From Lachnotalea sp. AF33-28 (lineage in GTDB: Bacteria > Bacillota > Clostridia > Lachnospirales > Lachnospiraceae): a stretch of DNA of 64,000 nt. The translations under genes were made by a program, and so were the position numbers. Below the pieces are notes generated by a model. That model was not told where the DNA came from and did not search any database. It worked only from the letters and a program-made list of their open reading frames with translations. The stretch is taken from the NCBI RefSeq assembly GCF_003477885.1, contig NZ_QUEE01000007.1:62001-126000 (forward strand), in the 5' to 3' direction. This document shows, piece by piece, positions 23,056 to 31,037 of the stretch (the first letter of the stretch is position 1; every line of letters starts with the position of its first letter).

Positions 23056-23943
23056 TCATCTTTCCTGTTCCTTGCTTCTCTCTGCACGGCGGCGGTAGAT
23101 TTCCTCCGACACACGGGAGCCGATCTCGCTCATCGCAGAACGGGTCTTGGAAAGCTCCGCACGAATTTCCTTGGGGGACTTGCCCGCCAGTTCTTCCGGG
23201 ATGCGGTCAATGGCGAAGTTCTTCACATCCACTCCGAACTTGCGGCAGAGCATATAACCGACGCAAACGGCAGAGAAGCCCATATCTCTGCGGCTGTATG
23301 CTTCGCAGTTCATTGCAAGCTGAGCGTGTCCAAGCTCCTGTGCCACGCACTGGCAGAGTACAACGCTGTCCCCAATGTCCCGCTTGATATAAAGGGTCTG
23401 ATCCTCGTTCTTATAGAACGCTCCCATATTGGGAGAAGGCAGCTCCTCCACGGTGCTCACATCAATGGGAGCCGTATCAAGCATAATCGCCACAAGTTTT
23501 CGGGGGTCACGGTCAAGGGTGGGTGCAGCAGGCTTCTTGCCGCTGGTCTGTGCCACATCGAACACCTTCTTAACATTGTAGGCAATACCGGTAGAGCCAT
23601 CGTTCTTGGTGTACTCCACGGGTTCGAGGATGGACAGACTCTTAGCACCCTTGTTGACCTTCACGCCGTCCTCCTGCCAGTCACGAAAATCCTTGAGCTG
23701 AGTCGCCTGCGGCTGCTGCTTATAAATGAGCAGAGCGTTGGCGGCAGAGTAGCGATCCATTCGTGCCTGTGTGTCCAGATAGCCCCGGAACTTTTCAGGG
23801 GCATTGACGATCTCGGTCGCCGCATCGTCGATCATCTGATACACGGCATCCTTCTCCGCCTTTTTCTTGGCGACATATTCCTCCGGAGAAAGCTGCGGTC
23901 TTTCCGCAGCGCCGGACTTCTTGGGATTGAAATTGTTGGTCAC
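23056..23943 (-). CDS. ArdC-like ssDNA-binding protein with degenerate metallopeptidase site
   Basis: 295 residues. The N-terminal part (about 30-130: SAANALLIYKQQPQATQLKD, FRDWQEDGVKVNKGAKSLSI) matches the ArdC-type ssDNA-binding domain. The C-terminal part resembles an IrrE/M78-type peptidase, but the HExxH site reads CVAQELGHAQL, so the first zinc-binding His is replaced by Gln. Activity as a protease is therefore doubtful. ArdC proteins protect incoming single-stranded DNA from restriction, which fits the location between PcfB and VirD4. Confidence 0.8.
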   Translation of the reverse strand: MTNNFNPKKSGAAERPQLSPEEYVAKKKAEKDAVYQMIDDAATEIVNAPEKFRGYLDTQARMDRYSAANALLIYKQQPQATQLKDFRDWQEDGVKVNKGAKSLSILEPVEYTKNDGSTGIAYNVKKVFDVAQTSGKKPAAPTLDRDPRKLVAIMLDTAPIDVSTVEELPSPNMGAFYKNEDQTLYIKRDIGDSVVLCQCVAQELGHAQLAMNCEAYSRRDMGFSAVCVGYMLCRKFGVDVKNFAIDRIPEELAGKSPKEIRAELSKTRSAMSEIGSRVSEEIYRRRAERSKEQER

Positions 23944-23949
23944 AGTTGA

Positions 23950-24747
23950 TTACCTCTCTTTCGGTTTTTTGGTTCTTTCCGGTTGACGGTGAACCGTCTG
24001 TCGGGACGGTTCGGGTGCTTTCGGTCTTTCTTTGGCAATCGAAGGCTCGGTGCGGTCTGCTTCCTTATCAGCCTTTACAGCAGCCTTGTAGCGTTCCAGC
24101 TTTTCCCGCACGGAAGGCTTTTTGTCTGCCTGCTTTGCTGTACCCCGGTCAGCATTTGAACCTCCAATCGTTGAGCTTCGCTCGGACGGAGGGCTTTTTT
24201 CCGTCTTTGCGACCGTAGGGTTTTGGTGGGCTTGCCCCTCTTTCTGTACGGGGTCGCCCATTGCCTGCTCCACGATGATCTCGCCCCTTGTCTTGGTAGG
24301 CACTTCCTTTGCCACGGCGTCCCGGTCTGCCTTGTCCTTTTCCGCTTGGGAAACGACCCCCGCCTTGTCGATCTTGCCGAGTTCAAAGCGGTCGCAGATC
24401 CGCTGGATTTTGGAAGCGTCCTCGGCACGGGCGATAATATCCACCGGTGCATCGCCCACCCTTGTGTTTTTGTCCCGCAGCAGGCAATACAGTACGCCGT
24501 AGCGTTTTGCCTGCTCGGTAAACTTCTGAATGTCCTTCTGCGGCAGAGAAAAGACCTTGAGTTCCTTTCCCGACCGGATCATATTGGTGAGCCGTGCCTT
24601 ACCTTTGGTCTGCTGTTCCTGCTTCAGCACGGACACCAGCAGCAGGGCGACATTCTTTGCCGCCGAGCCTGTGAGTTTTGCGGCGACCTCAAAGCCTTCA
24701 AGCGAAAGCCTGACGATCTGTTCCGCCGCATCACCGCCGTTGTTCAT
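23950..24747 (-). CDS. PcfB-family relaxosome accessory protein (DUF3801)
   Basis: 265 residues from the ATG at 24747, with AAAGGAG in front; it lies 17 bases inside the relaxase gene end. The conserved part is N-terminal (GGDAAEQIVRLSLEGFEVAA, KLTGSAAKNVALLLVSVLKQ, EQAKRYGVLYCLLRDKN); the C-terminal half is Lys/Pro/Glu-rich and probably disordered. In pCF10, PcfB-type proteins bind the coupling protein and recruit the relaxase. Position next to the relaxase agrees. Confidence 0.85.
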   Translation of the reverse strand: MNNGGDAAEQIVRLSLEGFEVAAKLTGSAAKNVALLLVSVLKQEQQTKGKARLTNMIRSGKELKVFSLPQKDIQKFTEQAKRYGVLYCLLRDKNTRVGDAPVDIIARAEDASKIQRICDRFELGKIDKAGVVSQAEKDKADRDAVAKEVPTKTRGEIIVEQAMGDPVQKEGQAHQNPTVAKTEKSPPSERSSTIGGSNADRGTAKQADKKPSVREKLERYKAAVKADKEADRTEPSIAKERPKAPEPSRQTVHRQPERTKKPKER

Positions 24748-26113
24748 AGTTGCGGTTCTCCTTTCGTTTTGATTTTTCTTCCTCTGCACGGACTGCGCCG
24801 ACCTTTTCCTCGATGACCTTGGAGCGGACGGCAATGTCCTCGCAGAGTTTGACCTCCCTGCGGAGTTCTTTCAGCTTCTCGGAGAGAGCCGAGATGCTCG
24901 CCCTTGCCTGTGACAGCTCTGCATCTGTTCTGTTCACTTTTCGTATTTCATTTCGGAGATGCGTTCTGTCGGCAGTCAGGGTCTTGATCTGTTCCTCCAC
25001 CGAGCGCTTGTATGAAAAAAGCTGCTCGTCTGTACCGATGTGGTGCTTTCCGAGCAGCGTGACCTGTTTGGTGAGTTCGTCTATCTTCATCAAATCCTCT
25101 TTGAAAAGGTAGTGAACTCTTGCGTTGTTCTGTTGTCCTGCCCTGTACTTCGGCAGATAGCCGAGCCGGTAGCAGTAGTAGAGGTACAGCCCGTACAGAC
25201 CGCCCGCCTTGGCAATTCTGTCGCTCCGGTTTGTGAGCCGGTATTGCTTCGGTCGGCAGGTCTTGGGCTGGAACGGCTCGAAGTCGATGCTGTCCCGGTT
25301 TTCAATGAGCCGCCGGGTAATTCGCTCCTTGGTGTACTCGTCGCCGAGCCGGTAGAGCCGGATGGGGCGCTCGTCGCCCTTACCCTTGATCGTCCAGTAT
25401 TTCCGCTTCGGGTTGCAGCCGAAGGCATAGCCCATCTCGGACAGGCGGTATTCAAGCTGCTTGAGGTTGTGGCTCATGGCGATGGCTTCGTCAAGTGCGG
25501 AACGGGCGAGATTGTACCTTGTAGGCATACCGGCCTTGTCCTTCATCGTCAGGTGCTTTGCGTCGGGGTAACGCTCCGGCTCCTTGATGGTGCTGATCCC
25601 GTACTTCTCGCAGATACGGTCGGCTTCCTTGTAGAACTTGAACCACGAGGTTTCCCGGCAGCGTTTGCCGTCCACAAAGGACACGGAGTTGATGACGAAG
25701 TGGCAGTGCAGATGCTCGGTGTTCAAGTGGGTCGTGACAAGCACCTGATGCCGTTTGCCCCAAACGGAATTGGCAAACTCCATCCCAATATGCTGCGCCA
25801 GCTCCGGCGTGATGTCGGTTTCCTTGAAGCTTAGGTAGCCGTGGTAGGCTTGAATGCCATCCGGCTTGTCGAACTGCTCCTTGACGGTGACGAACTGCTC
25901 ACGGGCAGTTGACGGGTTACAGTTGATGCCCTGACAGAACAGCTCCTGCTCAGTTTTTTTGCCGTCCTTCACATAGTTGACCACATCCCGCAGTGCCTGA
26001 TAGTCGGCGTTGCTGTACTTGGATTTTGCTTTGGTGGTTTTCTCCGGGTTAGCGGCATAGTCGAGCACGGTCGCAAGGCGAACCGTGACCGGCCAGAGCT
26101 TGCTTACTGCCAT
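24731..26113 (-). CDS. MobP-type relaxase
   Basis: 460 residues. The likely nicking Tyr is Y19 in ATVLDYAANPEKT, and the metal-binding motif is HLNTEHLHCHFVIN at about 133-146, typical for the MOBP relaxases of Tn1549-like elements. A basic, coiled C-terminal tail (about 350-460) follows. The enzyme nicks oriT, stays bound to the 5' end and is carried into the recipient. Its start overlaps the mobC stop. The candidate oriT lies 470 bases upstream. Confidence 0.95.
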   Translation of the reverse strand: MAVSKLWPVTVRLATVLDYAANPEKTTKAKSKYSNADYQALRDVVNYVKDGKKTEQELFCQGINCNPSTAREQFVTVKEQFDKPDGIQAYHGYLSFKETDITPELAQHIGMEFANSVWGKRHQVLVTTHLNTEHLHCHFVINSVSFVDGKRCRETSWFKFYKEADRICEKYGISTIKEPERYPDAKHLTMKDKAGMPTRYNLARSALDEAIAMSHNLKQLEYRLSEMGYAFGCNPKRKYWTIKGKGDERPIRLYRLGDEYTKERITRRLIENRDSIDFEPFQPKTCRPKQYRLTNRSDRIAKAGGLYGLYLYYCYRLGYLPKYRAGQQNNARVHYLFKEDLMKIDELTKQVTLLGKHHIGTDEQLFSYKRSVEEQIKTLTADRTHLRNEIRKVNRTDAELSQARASISALSEKLKELRREVKLCEDIAVRSKVIEEKVGAVRAEEEKSKRKENRNYEQRR

Positions 26114-26442
26114 TTGAGGTCGCTCTTTTCGGGACGGAGGAACTGCCGCTCCACATCCGCCTGAAAGCTGTGCCAGCGCTCAGCTTCGGTGTTCAGCTTC
26201 TGCATATCGAGGAAGCCGATGGCGTTCGCCTTGACCGTGAGCTGGTGCAGGTTGTTGCCGATGGCGGAGAGCTGCCGCATCACATCGTAGAACCGGTCGT
26301 CCGGCTTTTCCTTCGGCTCAAAGCCGCGCACCAAAAGGCGGAACAGCGCCGCCTCGGACAGGCAGGTGCGCTTGGCTTTCTTCTGCAACTCCTGCGCTTC
26401 GTCACGGGAGAGCCAAAACTGCTTTTTGACCGTCCGCTTCAT
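26104..26442 (-). CDS. mobC: MobC-family relaxosome protein
   Basis: 112 residues. A ribbon-helix-helix-like start (KKQFWLSRDEAQELQKKAKR) is followed by the MobC region (LSAIGNNLHQLTVKANAIGF). MobC binds oriT and helps the relaxase. The ATG overlaps the stop of the DUF3789 gene and the stop overlaps the relaxase start, so all three are coupled. Confidence 0.9.
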   Translation of the reverse strand: MKRTVKKQFWLSRDEAQELQKKAKRTCLSEAALFRLLVRGFEPKEKPDDRFYDVMRQLSAIGNNLHQLTVKANAIGFLDMQKLNTEAERWHSFQADVERQFLRPEKSDLKWQ

Positions 26443-26570
26443 TTGTCATCACCGTCCCTTCTGCTTATTTGTGTGTCGCTGCTGCGGATCATCCGCACAA
26501 GGCACATCGCAAGGAGCGCGATGATGCCGCCGAGCATAAAGCCGATCATAAAGAAAAGTAATTCGTGCAT
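26439..26570 (-). CDS. DUF3789 single-TM micro-protein
   Basis: 43 residues from the ATG at 26570 (AAAGGAT in front): MHELLFFMIGFMLGGIIALL continues to a Cys/Val/Arg turn and a charged tail. One membrane helix, tail inside. DUF3789 proteins often stand ahead of mobC in these elements; function unknown. Confidence 0.75.
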   Translation of the reverse strand: MHELLFFMIGFMLGGIIALLAMCLVRMIRSSDTQISRRDGDDK

Positions 26571-26579
26571 AGGTTCATC

Positions 26580-26708
26580 CTTTCTTGCAGGGGGTATTAG
26601 GGGTTCCCCTAACGAGGACTTTTTGCGGCGTTTTGAAAAAACGGAGTAAAAAGGCACTGCTCGTTAAGATGATACAGGTCGCTTGGGGGAACCCCGTTCT
26701 CCCCAAAG
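26580..26708 (-). other. Candidate origin of transfer (oriT)
   Basis: This is the non-coding stretch just ahead of DUF3789-mobC-relaxase. It holds a perfect hairpin TTAGGGG-TT-CCCCTAA (26597-26612) and a second, wider inverted repeat TTGGGG/CCCCAA (26683-26688 and 26701-26706). The shared GGGG-TT/AA-CCCC core and the place next to mobC and the relaxase are what an oriT of a MOBP element would look like. The nick site is not identified. Confidence 0.55.
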
Positions 26709-27758
26709 TTACCGTTCTCTGTCCGCTTTTGCGGGCTTAAACGGTACGGCTACGATCTTGTCGTTGACTCTTGCAAAGCGTTCGGGGTATTTGAATTTCT
26801 CACGGTATTTCTCCGCAAGGTCAGGCGGGAGAGACTGGAACCTCTCTGCTTCAAAGGGAGCATAGGTAATGAAAAACTTCCCGCAGATGATGTCGAGCAT
26901 CTCACGGGAATCCTCTTTCAGATAGCACTTTTCAATTTTCCAAGCGTTCTCGCCACGCATATAGCCGTCCAGCCGAACGCAGGGGTCTGACCCGTCAAGG
27001 CAGGAGCCGTAGATGGAATAGCCGCCCAGTCCGGCTTTGAATGCCTTGTTGTCGGAACTTACCGCATAGGTTCTCGACTTCTCATCGTAGGGCTTGTTGA
27101 AGCTCTCCTGAGAGAAAACAATATAGCCGGTCAGGTGCTTTTTGCCCTCGCTCTCTGCGTTTCGGAAGCGGTCTGCCAGCTCGGAATAGGTCAGCTCCGC
27201 CGTTTCCGGCTCCGCATAGACAGCGCGGTTGGGCGGCAGCCCGATTAGCTTGCCCTCCTCGTTGCAGACGATGGCGACCTCATCCTCAAAGGGCATATAT
27301 TCCTCGATGTCGCCGCCGACCACCTCCTGCATAGCTTCCAAGGTGTCGTCGATCTCGATCATCTTGGGGTACTTGTTCGGCTCCACGAGCAGGACGGAAA
27401 TCCTGGTTTCGTGCGCTTGCGTCGGCTCCTTGCAGAGCGATTTGTCGAAAGAAATCGATTTGAACCCGATACTGTCCACGAAGTAGAAGCCGGGATTCAC
27501 GGTATCACTTTCCCTGATTTCGACTACATCCGATACAGAAAGAGAGCGTCCCTTGTAGTCGGCAGGATGGTCAACATTGAACTTCTGATAGATGTTTTCG
27601 AGGGAGATGCAGTCCATTTTGCCGTCATAAACTCTGTCGTAAGCGGCTGCGTTGACTTCCTTAGTGCCTTTGATTCTTTCGAGGGATTCCATTCCGATGA
27701 AGCATACATTGGCGGTATCCCTGTCCACATTGATCTGATAAATGCTAAACTCAGTCAT
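26709..27758 (-). CDS. YodL / DUF3846 domain protein
   Basis: 349 residues. The N-terminus (FSIYQINVDRDTANVCFIG, MESLERI) is a YodL-type domain; the middle (LLVEPNKYPKMIEIDDTLEA, MQEVVGGDIEEYMPF, GLPPNRAVY) is DUF3846. Both domains are common in conjugative elements and have no settled function. The start overlaps the stop of the Toprim gene, so it is the third gene of a DUF3848-DUF3991-YodL operon. Confidence 0.82.
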   Translation of the reverse strand: MTEFSIYQINVDRDTANVCFIGMESLERIKGTKEVNAAAYDRVYDGKMDCISLENIYQKFNVDHPADYKGRSLSVSDVVEIRESDTVNPGFYFVDSIGFKSISFDKSLCKEPTQAHETRISVLLVEPNKYPKMIEIDDTLEAMQEVVGGDIEEYMPFEDEVAIVCNEEGKLIGLPPNRAVYAEPETAELTYSELADRFRNAESEGKKHLTGYIVFSQESFNKPYDEKSRTYAVSSDNKAFKAGLGGYSIYGSCLDGSDPCVRLDGYMRGENAWKIEKCYLKEDSREMLDIICGKFFITYAPFEAERFQSLPPDLAEKYREKFKYPERFARVNDKIVAVPFKPAKADRER

Positions 27759-28717
27759 CGTTCATTCGTCCTTTCTTTGGTTTTATTGTGGTGGATACCG
27801 AGCTGGAAACAAAGAAAGTCATTGTAGTCCTTGCCGCAGGGCGGAGGGCTGTCAATGACTTCATACTTGCTCGGCAATATGGTTTTCAGTGCAAGGCTGG
27901 CTTTCCTTCCGGCATTGTCGTTGTCGAAGTGCAGGAAGATTTTCTTAATCTGCGGCTTCCCGTCAAGGAACTTCACAAGAGCCGCAGGCGTGGTACTGTC
28001 CTCGATTTTCTCCTTGGGCAGATACACACCGGCGAGGGAAACAAGGTCGTCTTTACGCCAATTCCTGCCTGCCATCCTTTCAAGTGTCGCAAAGGAAAGC
28101 AGGTCAATGGCACACTCAAAGAGATGCACCGTGCCGCTGTCGCTGTCTGCGATCCGAAAAGAATAGTGCTTGTCGCTACCGGAGCAGTCACCTAAAACTC
28201 GGCGATCATTGGTCGCCCGGTAGGACGCATAGCGAGGGATATTCTTCTCATCAAAGCCAACGCACACAAGGTTGTGGTATGGCAGGCTCTCGAAGATCAG
28301 CCCCTTGTCAATGCAGTATTGAATGATGGCATAGTCGATGCCCCTGCCGAAAAGATACTCTGTAATTCTTTCTGTGGAAGCACTTTTATCCGGCAGAAAC
28401 AAGATCTTCGGCTCCGTTTTCTGCTTGGGTTTGACCGTCACCGACGGCATCACCGCCGCCTTTCCCATCAGTGTTTCAACTGCTTCTGCAAAAGAATAGC
28501 CCTTGACTTTTACAAGATAGTCAAGGGCATTGTAACCGCCGATGCGCTGTGACCACCACATCCACTTGCCGTTGGAAATCTTCAAACTGTCGTGGGTGCG
28601 GGTGGTATAGTTGTTGCCGGAAATGCGGACAAGCTCCTGCGGCTCACAGCTTTGCAGATAGGTCAGCAGGTCAATTTGCCGTGCCTGTTCCACCACCTCC
28701 AGTGAGATATACGGCAT
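27755..28717 (-). CDS. DUF3991 and Toprim domain protein
   Basis: 320 residues from the ATG at 28717 (AGGTGATTTT in front); the longer open frame overlaps the upstream gene and is rejected. The N-terminal part resembles the DUF3991 zinc-free primase-like region (WMWWSQRIGGYNALDYLVKV). A Toprim fold follows: VHLFECAIDLLSFATLERM supplies the acidic Glu and IFLHFDNDNAGRKASLAL the DxD. Such proteins are thought to act in DNA replication or priming of the element after transfer. Confidence 0.85.
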   Translation of the reverse strand: MPYISLEVVEQARQIDLLTYLQSCEPQELVRISGNNYTTRTHDSLKISNGKWMWWSQRIGGYNALDYLVKVKGYSFAEAVETLMGKAAVMPSVTVKPKQKTEPKILFLPDKSASTERITEYLFGRGIDYAIIQYCIDKGLIFESLPYHNLVCVGFDEKNIPRYASYRATNDRRVLGDCSGSDKHYSFRIADSDSGTVHLFECAIDLLSFATLERMAGRNWRKDDLVSLAGVYLPKEKIEDSTTPAALVKFLDGKPQIKKIFLHFDNDNAGRKASLALKTILPSKYEVIDSPPPCGKDYNDFLCFQLGIHHNKTKERTNER

Positions 28718-28721
28718 AAAA

Positions 28722-29060
28722 TCACCTGCTTTCCCGTTGCTGTTTTTTCTCCTGCCGTTGCAAGCTCTTATCCGCTTCCGTTTCGATGGAGTCCCGGATG
28801 GTATCCATATGCTCGGTTTCTCTATCCCTGAACTCCTTATACACATCACTGAGAGGACAAGGAGAACGAAGCAACGCCTTTGCCTTTTCCGGCTCAAGCT
28901 CCAGCTCCTCCATACACATCACGATGTCCTCCCGCATCGTGTATTCGTAGGTGTGGTTCAGGATTTCGGGCGGGCTTTTTGTCAGGAGCCAGCCCCGGAA
29001 TTTGTCCTGCTCTGCTTTCATTTTTTCGTAAAGCAATTGGTTGTAGTTTGTTTCGTTCAT
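28722..29060 (-). CDS. DUF3848 protein
   Basis: 112 residues from the ATG at 29060, fixed by AAGGAGGTG. The sequence NQLLYEKMKAEQDKFRGWLL, then PPEILNHTYEYTMREDIVMC, fits DUF3848, a helical domain of mobile elements with unknown role. A terminator hairpin lies in its leader at 29086-29122, so it begins a new operon with the two genes that follow. Confidence 0.82.
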   Translation of the reverse strand: MNETNYNQLLYEKMKAEQDKFRGWLLTKSPPEILNHTYEYTMREDIVMCMEELELEPEKAKALLRSPCPLSDVYKEFRDRETEHMDTIRDSIETEADKSLQRQEKKQQRESR

Positions 29061-29074
29061 AGCGAACACCTCCT

Positions 29075-29122
29075 TCAAAATAGAAATAGCCGCCTGATTT
29101 CTTTTGAAAACCAAGCGGCTAT
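29075..29122 (-). terminator. Terminator/attenuator hairpin before DUF3848
   Basis: Stem ATAGCCGC/GCGGCTAT (29086-29093 and 29115-29122), followed on the minus strand by TTCTATTTTG. The flank and arm (CCGCCTG ... CGGCTATGTATATG) recur in the parA leader hairpin at 51116-51142, so the same structure controls two operons. Confidence 0.7.
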
Positions 29123-29175
29123 GTATATGGTTTATTCTGTTGTTAAAGCAAAGCGCAGGATGCAAAGCGGCGGGA

Positions 29176-29640
29176 TCAATTCATATCGTTATTATCTTTA
29201 ATGCCTTCGTTCATTTTCTTAATCTTCCTTTTCCACACAGAATACTGAGTTACCCAAGCAGCGAGGAAGATCGCTACGAATATGCCTACATAAGACAGAA
29301 TTCCAGCGGTCGAATGGGGCATCCAGTTGGCAAAATAAGAGATAGGGAACATAATCACGCAAGCAATTGCAAAATAAAACCCGCTTTGCTTTGCAAGACT
29401 CCACGAATCAATTTCCCAAATAACCGAAGCCATTGCAAAGCCTGTGCCCATTATTCCGCTCAGACCGGTTTGAATGAGAATCGCATTTAATTCGCTCCCC
29501 ATTTTATTCACAAGCTCTGGATTGACCGGATGGAAGAAGCCATCCCCAATACAGATTGAGATAATCACCGTAATGACATATCCGATTGCAATGCCAACAG
29601 GGAAACCAATTATTCCTCGTCCAATCAGTTTTTTCTTCAT
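29176..29640 (-). CDS. DUF3021 membrane protein paired with LytTR regulator
   Basis: 154 residues from the ATG at 29640 (GAGGTGGCAGAA in front; the GTG three codons earlier overlaps the ribosome site). Four membrane helices are visible (IGFPVGIAIGYVITVIISIC, LSGIMGTGFAMASVIW, FYFAIACVIMFPISYFA, ILSYVGIFVAIFLAAWV), the usual DUF3021 layout. DUF3021 genes nearly always follow a LytTR gene and are thought to restrain that regulator at the membrane. Gap to the LytTR stop is 10 bases. Confidence 0.85.
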   Translation of the reverse strand: MKKKLIGRGIIGFPVGIAIGYVITVIISICIGDGFFHPVNPELVNKMGSELNAILIQTGLSGIMGTGFAMASVIWEIDSWSLAKQSGFYFAIACVIMFPISYFANWMPHSTAGILSYVGIFVAIFLAAWVTQYSVWKRKIKKMNEGIKDNNDMN

Positions 29641-29650
29641 TTCTGCCACC

Positions 29651-30091
29651 TCACATTCCTAACAGTTGTTTGATTTTGGCGACGGATCGCCGTGAAACAT
29701 AAGTAACCGTACCGTTTGAAAGCGTAATGCAAATTGTCCCGACAAAGCTCAAATCAAAGCTCTTGACCTTTTTCAGATTGATAATATCCGAGTTTGATAT
29801 TCGGACAAAAGTCTTGCTGTCAAGCCGTTGCTCCGCCTCGTATAGCCTCAGGCGGAGCGCATACTCGCCGTGATTCGTCTCGGCAAACACCTTACCTGAT
29901 TCGGCAAAAACACGGTAGATTTCAGACGGTTCCAGAACCTCGACAACATCGTCCCTGAATCCGGCAATGACCTGCGGTTGCTCATCTGACAATCTTTTTA
30001 TGATTGCATTGACTTCATCAGTCATTTTGTCCGTCATCACGATGATTTTTGGCTCTTTGCATTTTTCGTCTATCTTGATTTCAATTTGCAT
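29651..30091 (-). CDS. LytTR-domain DNA-binding regulator
   Basis: 146 residues. The C-terminal two thirds are a LytTR domain (EPSEIYRVFAESGKVFAETN, KTFVRISNSDIINLKKVKSF, TVTYVSRRSVAKIKQLLG). There is no receiver domain. It forms a unit with the DUF3021 protein, like other LytTR regulatory systems controlled by a membrane inhibitor. It probably binds its own promoter, where paired GAATCGGTA/GAAATCGGTT repeats are seen. Confidence 0.88.
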   Translation of the reverse strand: MQIEIKIDEKCKEPKIIVMTDKMTDEVNAIIKRLSDEQPQVIAGFRDDVVEVLEPSEIYRVFAESGKVFAETNHGEYALRLRLYEAEQRLDSKTFVRISNSDIINLKKVKSFDLSFVGTICITLSNGTVTYVSRRSVAKIKQLLGM

Positions 30092-30107
30092 CGGTTCACC
30101 TCCTCGC

Positions 30108-30170
30108 TACGGTTACAGTATAGGAAAATCAAGAACCGATTTCTACCGATTCTCGATAGGTGGTTGTTTT
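30108..30170 (-). promoter_or_regulatory. Probable LytTR-controlled promoter region
   Basis: On the minus strand two near-direct repeats (GAATCGGTA and GAAATCGGTT, about 10-11 bases apart) lie upstream of TATACT. Direct repeats spaced by one helical turn are the usual form of LytTR sites. No good -35 box is seen, as expected for an activator-dependent promoter. Confidence 0.45.
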
Positions 30171-30230
30171 AAGAACATAGGTGGTATTTTTCACGGGAAT
30201 CTCATACCGGTATGTATGGGCGGCTGATAA

Positions 30231-30274
30231 GTATCTGCGGTATGGGGTTGCTCCAATACCGCAGACGGATCATC
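30231..30274. repeat. Palindromic direct repeat, left copy
   Basis: 44 bases, 41 identical to the copy at 30994-31037. The core forms a 10-bp stem TCTGCGGTAT/ATACCGCAGA with a 12-base loop. Compared with the right copy a G-C pair is changed to A-T on both arms. A separate perfect palindrome CATACCGGTATG lies just left at 30203-30214. Confidence 0.85.
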
Positions 30275-30305
30275 CTTATATTCAGTTCGACAAACTGGAA
30301 TTTGT

Positions 30306-30899
30306 TTAACTGTTTACTTCGTTTTTGTAAATCGTTGCTGCACCATAATGATTATCAGCATCTGTAATTTTCAAATCAAACTTATGCCACGGAATATTGC
30401 TTTCGTTTGTTTCAACTTGGATAAGATATGCAGTCAATTCACGACCGCCCGCAAATTCCTTAACCATATTTGTGTTGATAACGCGCATTTCTTGATTATC
30501 GATAGTGGCTTTGATAACAATGTCATCGGGGGCGATATCCTGCATGCCCTGTTGGAATTTAGGTAAACTCATAGGTCTAAAATATACCATCAGGCTATTA
30601 CCCGCACCTTTGACAGAAAATACATGCAATCCGTATATCTCTAATTTATCAAAACTAACATTCAAAGACATATCAGCTTGAAGAGAAATATTCTGGCACC
30701 AGTATTCTAAATAGTTTGCTCCATAGTCTTTTACCGCTGTTAAAAAAGGGTATTGACCCTTCGGTATATCAAGCATATAATAGCCATCTTCCTTGCTTTC
30801 CGTACTAAAGAGAGTGACGAAGTTCTCTCCTTTTAGTTCAATAAGAGCATTTGCAATAGGTGCGTTGTTTTTGTCTGTTACATATCCCTCTAGTTTCAT
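30306..30899 (-). CDS. AT-rich protein with carboxypeptidase-regulatory-like domain
   Basis: 197 residues from the ATG at 30899 (GAGGTTATGCAAA in front). The first 80 residues fit a CarboxypepD_reg-like beta sandwich (LEGYVTDKNNAPIANALIEL, DGYYMLDIPKGQYPF). The rest is beta-rich and unrecognised. There is no signal peptide, which is odd for this fold. The gene is clearly richer in A and T than the flanking transfer genes and lies exactly between two copies of a 44-bp palindromic repeat, which suggests it arrived as a cassette. Confidence 0.7.
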   Translation of the reverse strand: MKLEGYVTDKNNAPIANALIELKGENFVTLFSTESKEDGYYMLDIPKGQYPFLTAVKDYGANYLEYWCQNISLQADMSLNVSFDKLEIYGLHVFSVKGAGNSLMVYFRPMSLPKFQQGMQDIAPDDIVIKATIDNQEMRVINTNMVKEFAGGRELTAYLIQVETNESNIPWHKFDLKITDADNHYGAATIYKNEVNS

Positions 30900-30993
30900 T
30901 TTGCATAACCTCGTCAAATTCCGATTTGTCATTCTGATTTAAGCATATTATACGACGATATTGTGACTTTTTCTACCGTCAAGTTCCAAGTAT

Positions 30994-31037
30994 GTATCTA
31001 CGGTATGGGGTTGCTCCAATACCGTAGACGGATTATC
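30994..31037. repeat. Palindromic direct repeat, right copy
   Basis: Stem TCTACGGTAT/ATACCGTAGA with the same loop as the left copy. Its right end contains the TAA stop of the HTH-HipA gene (31033-31035); the left copy has TGA at the equivalent place. Confidence 0.85.
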
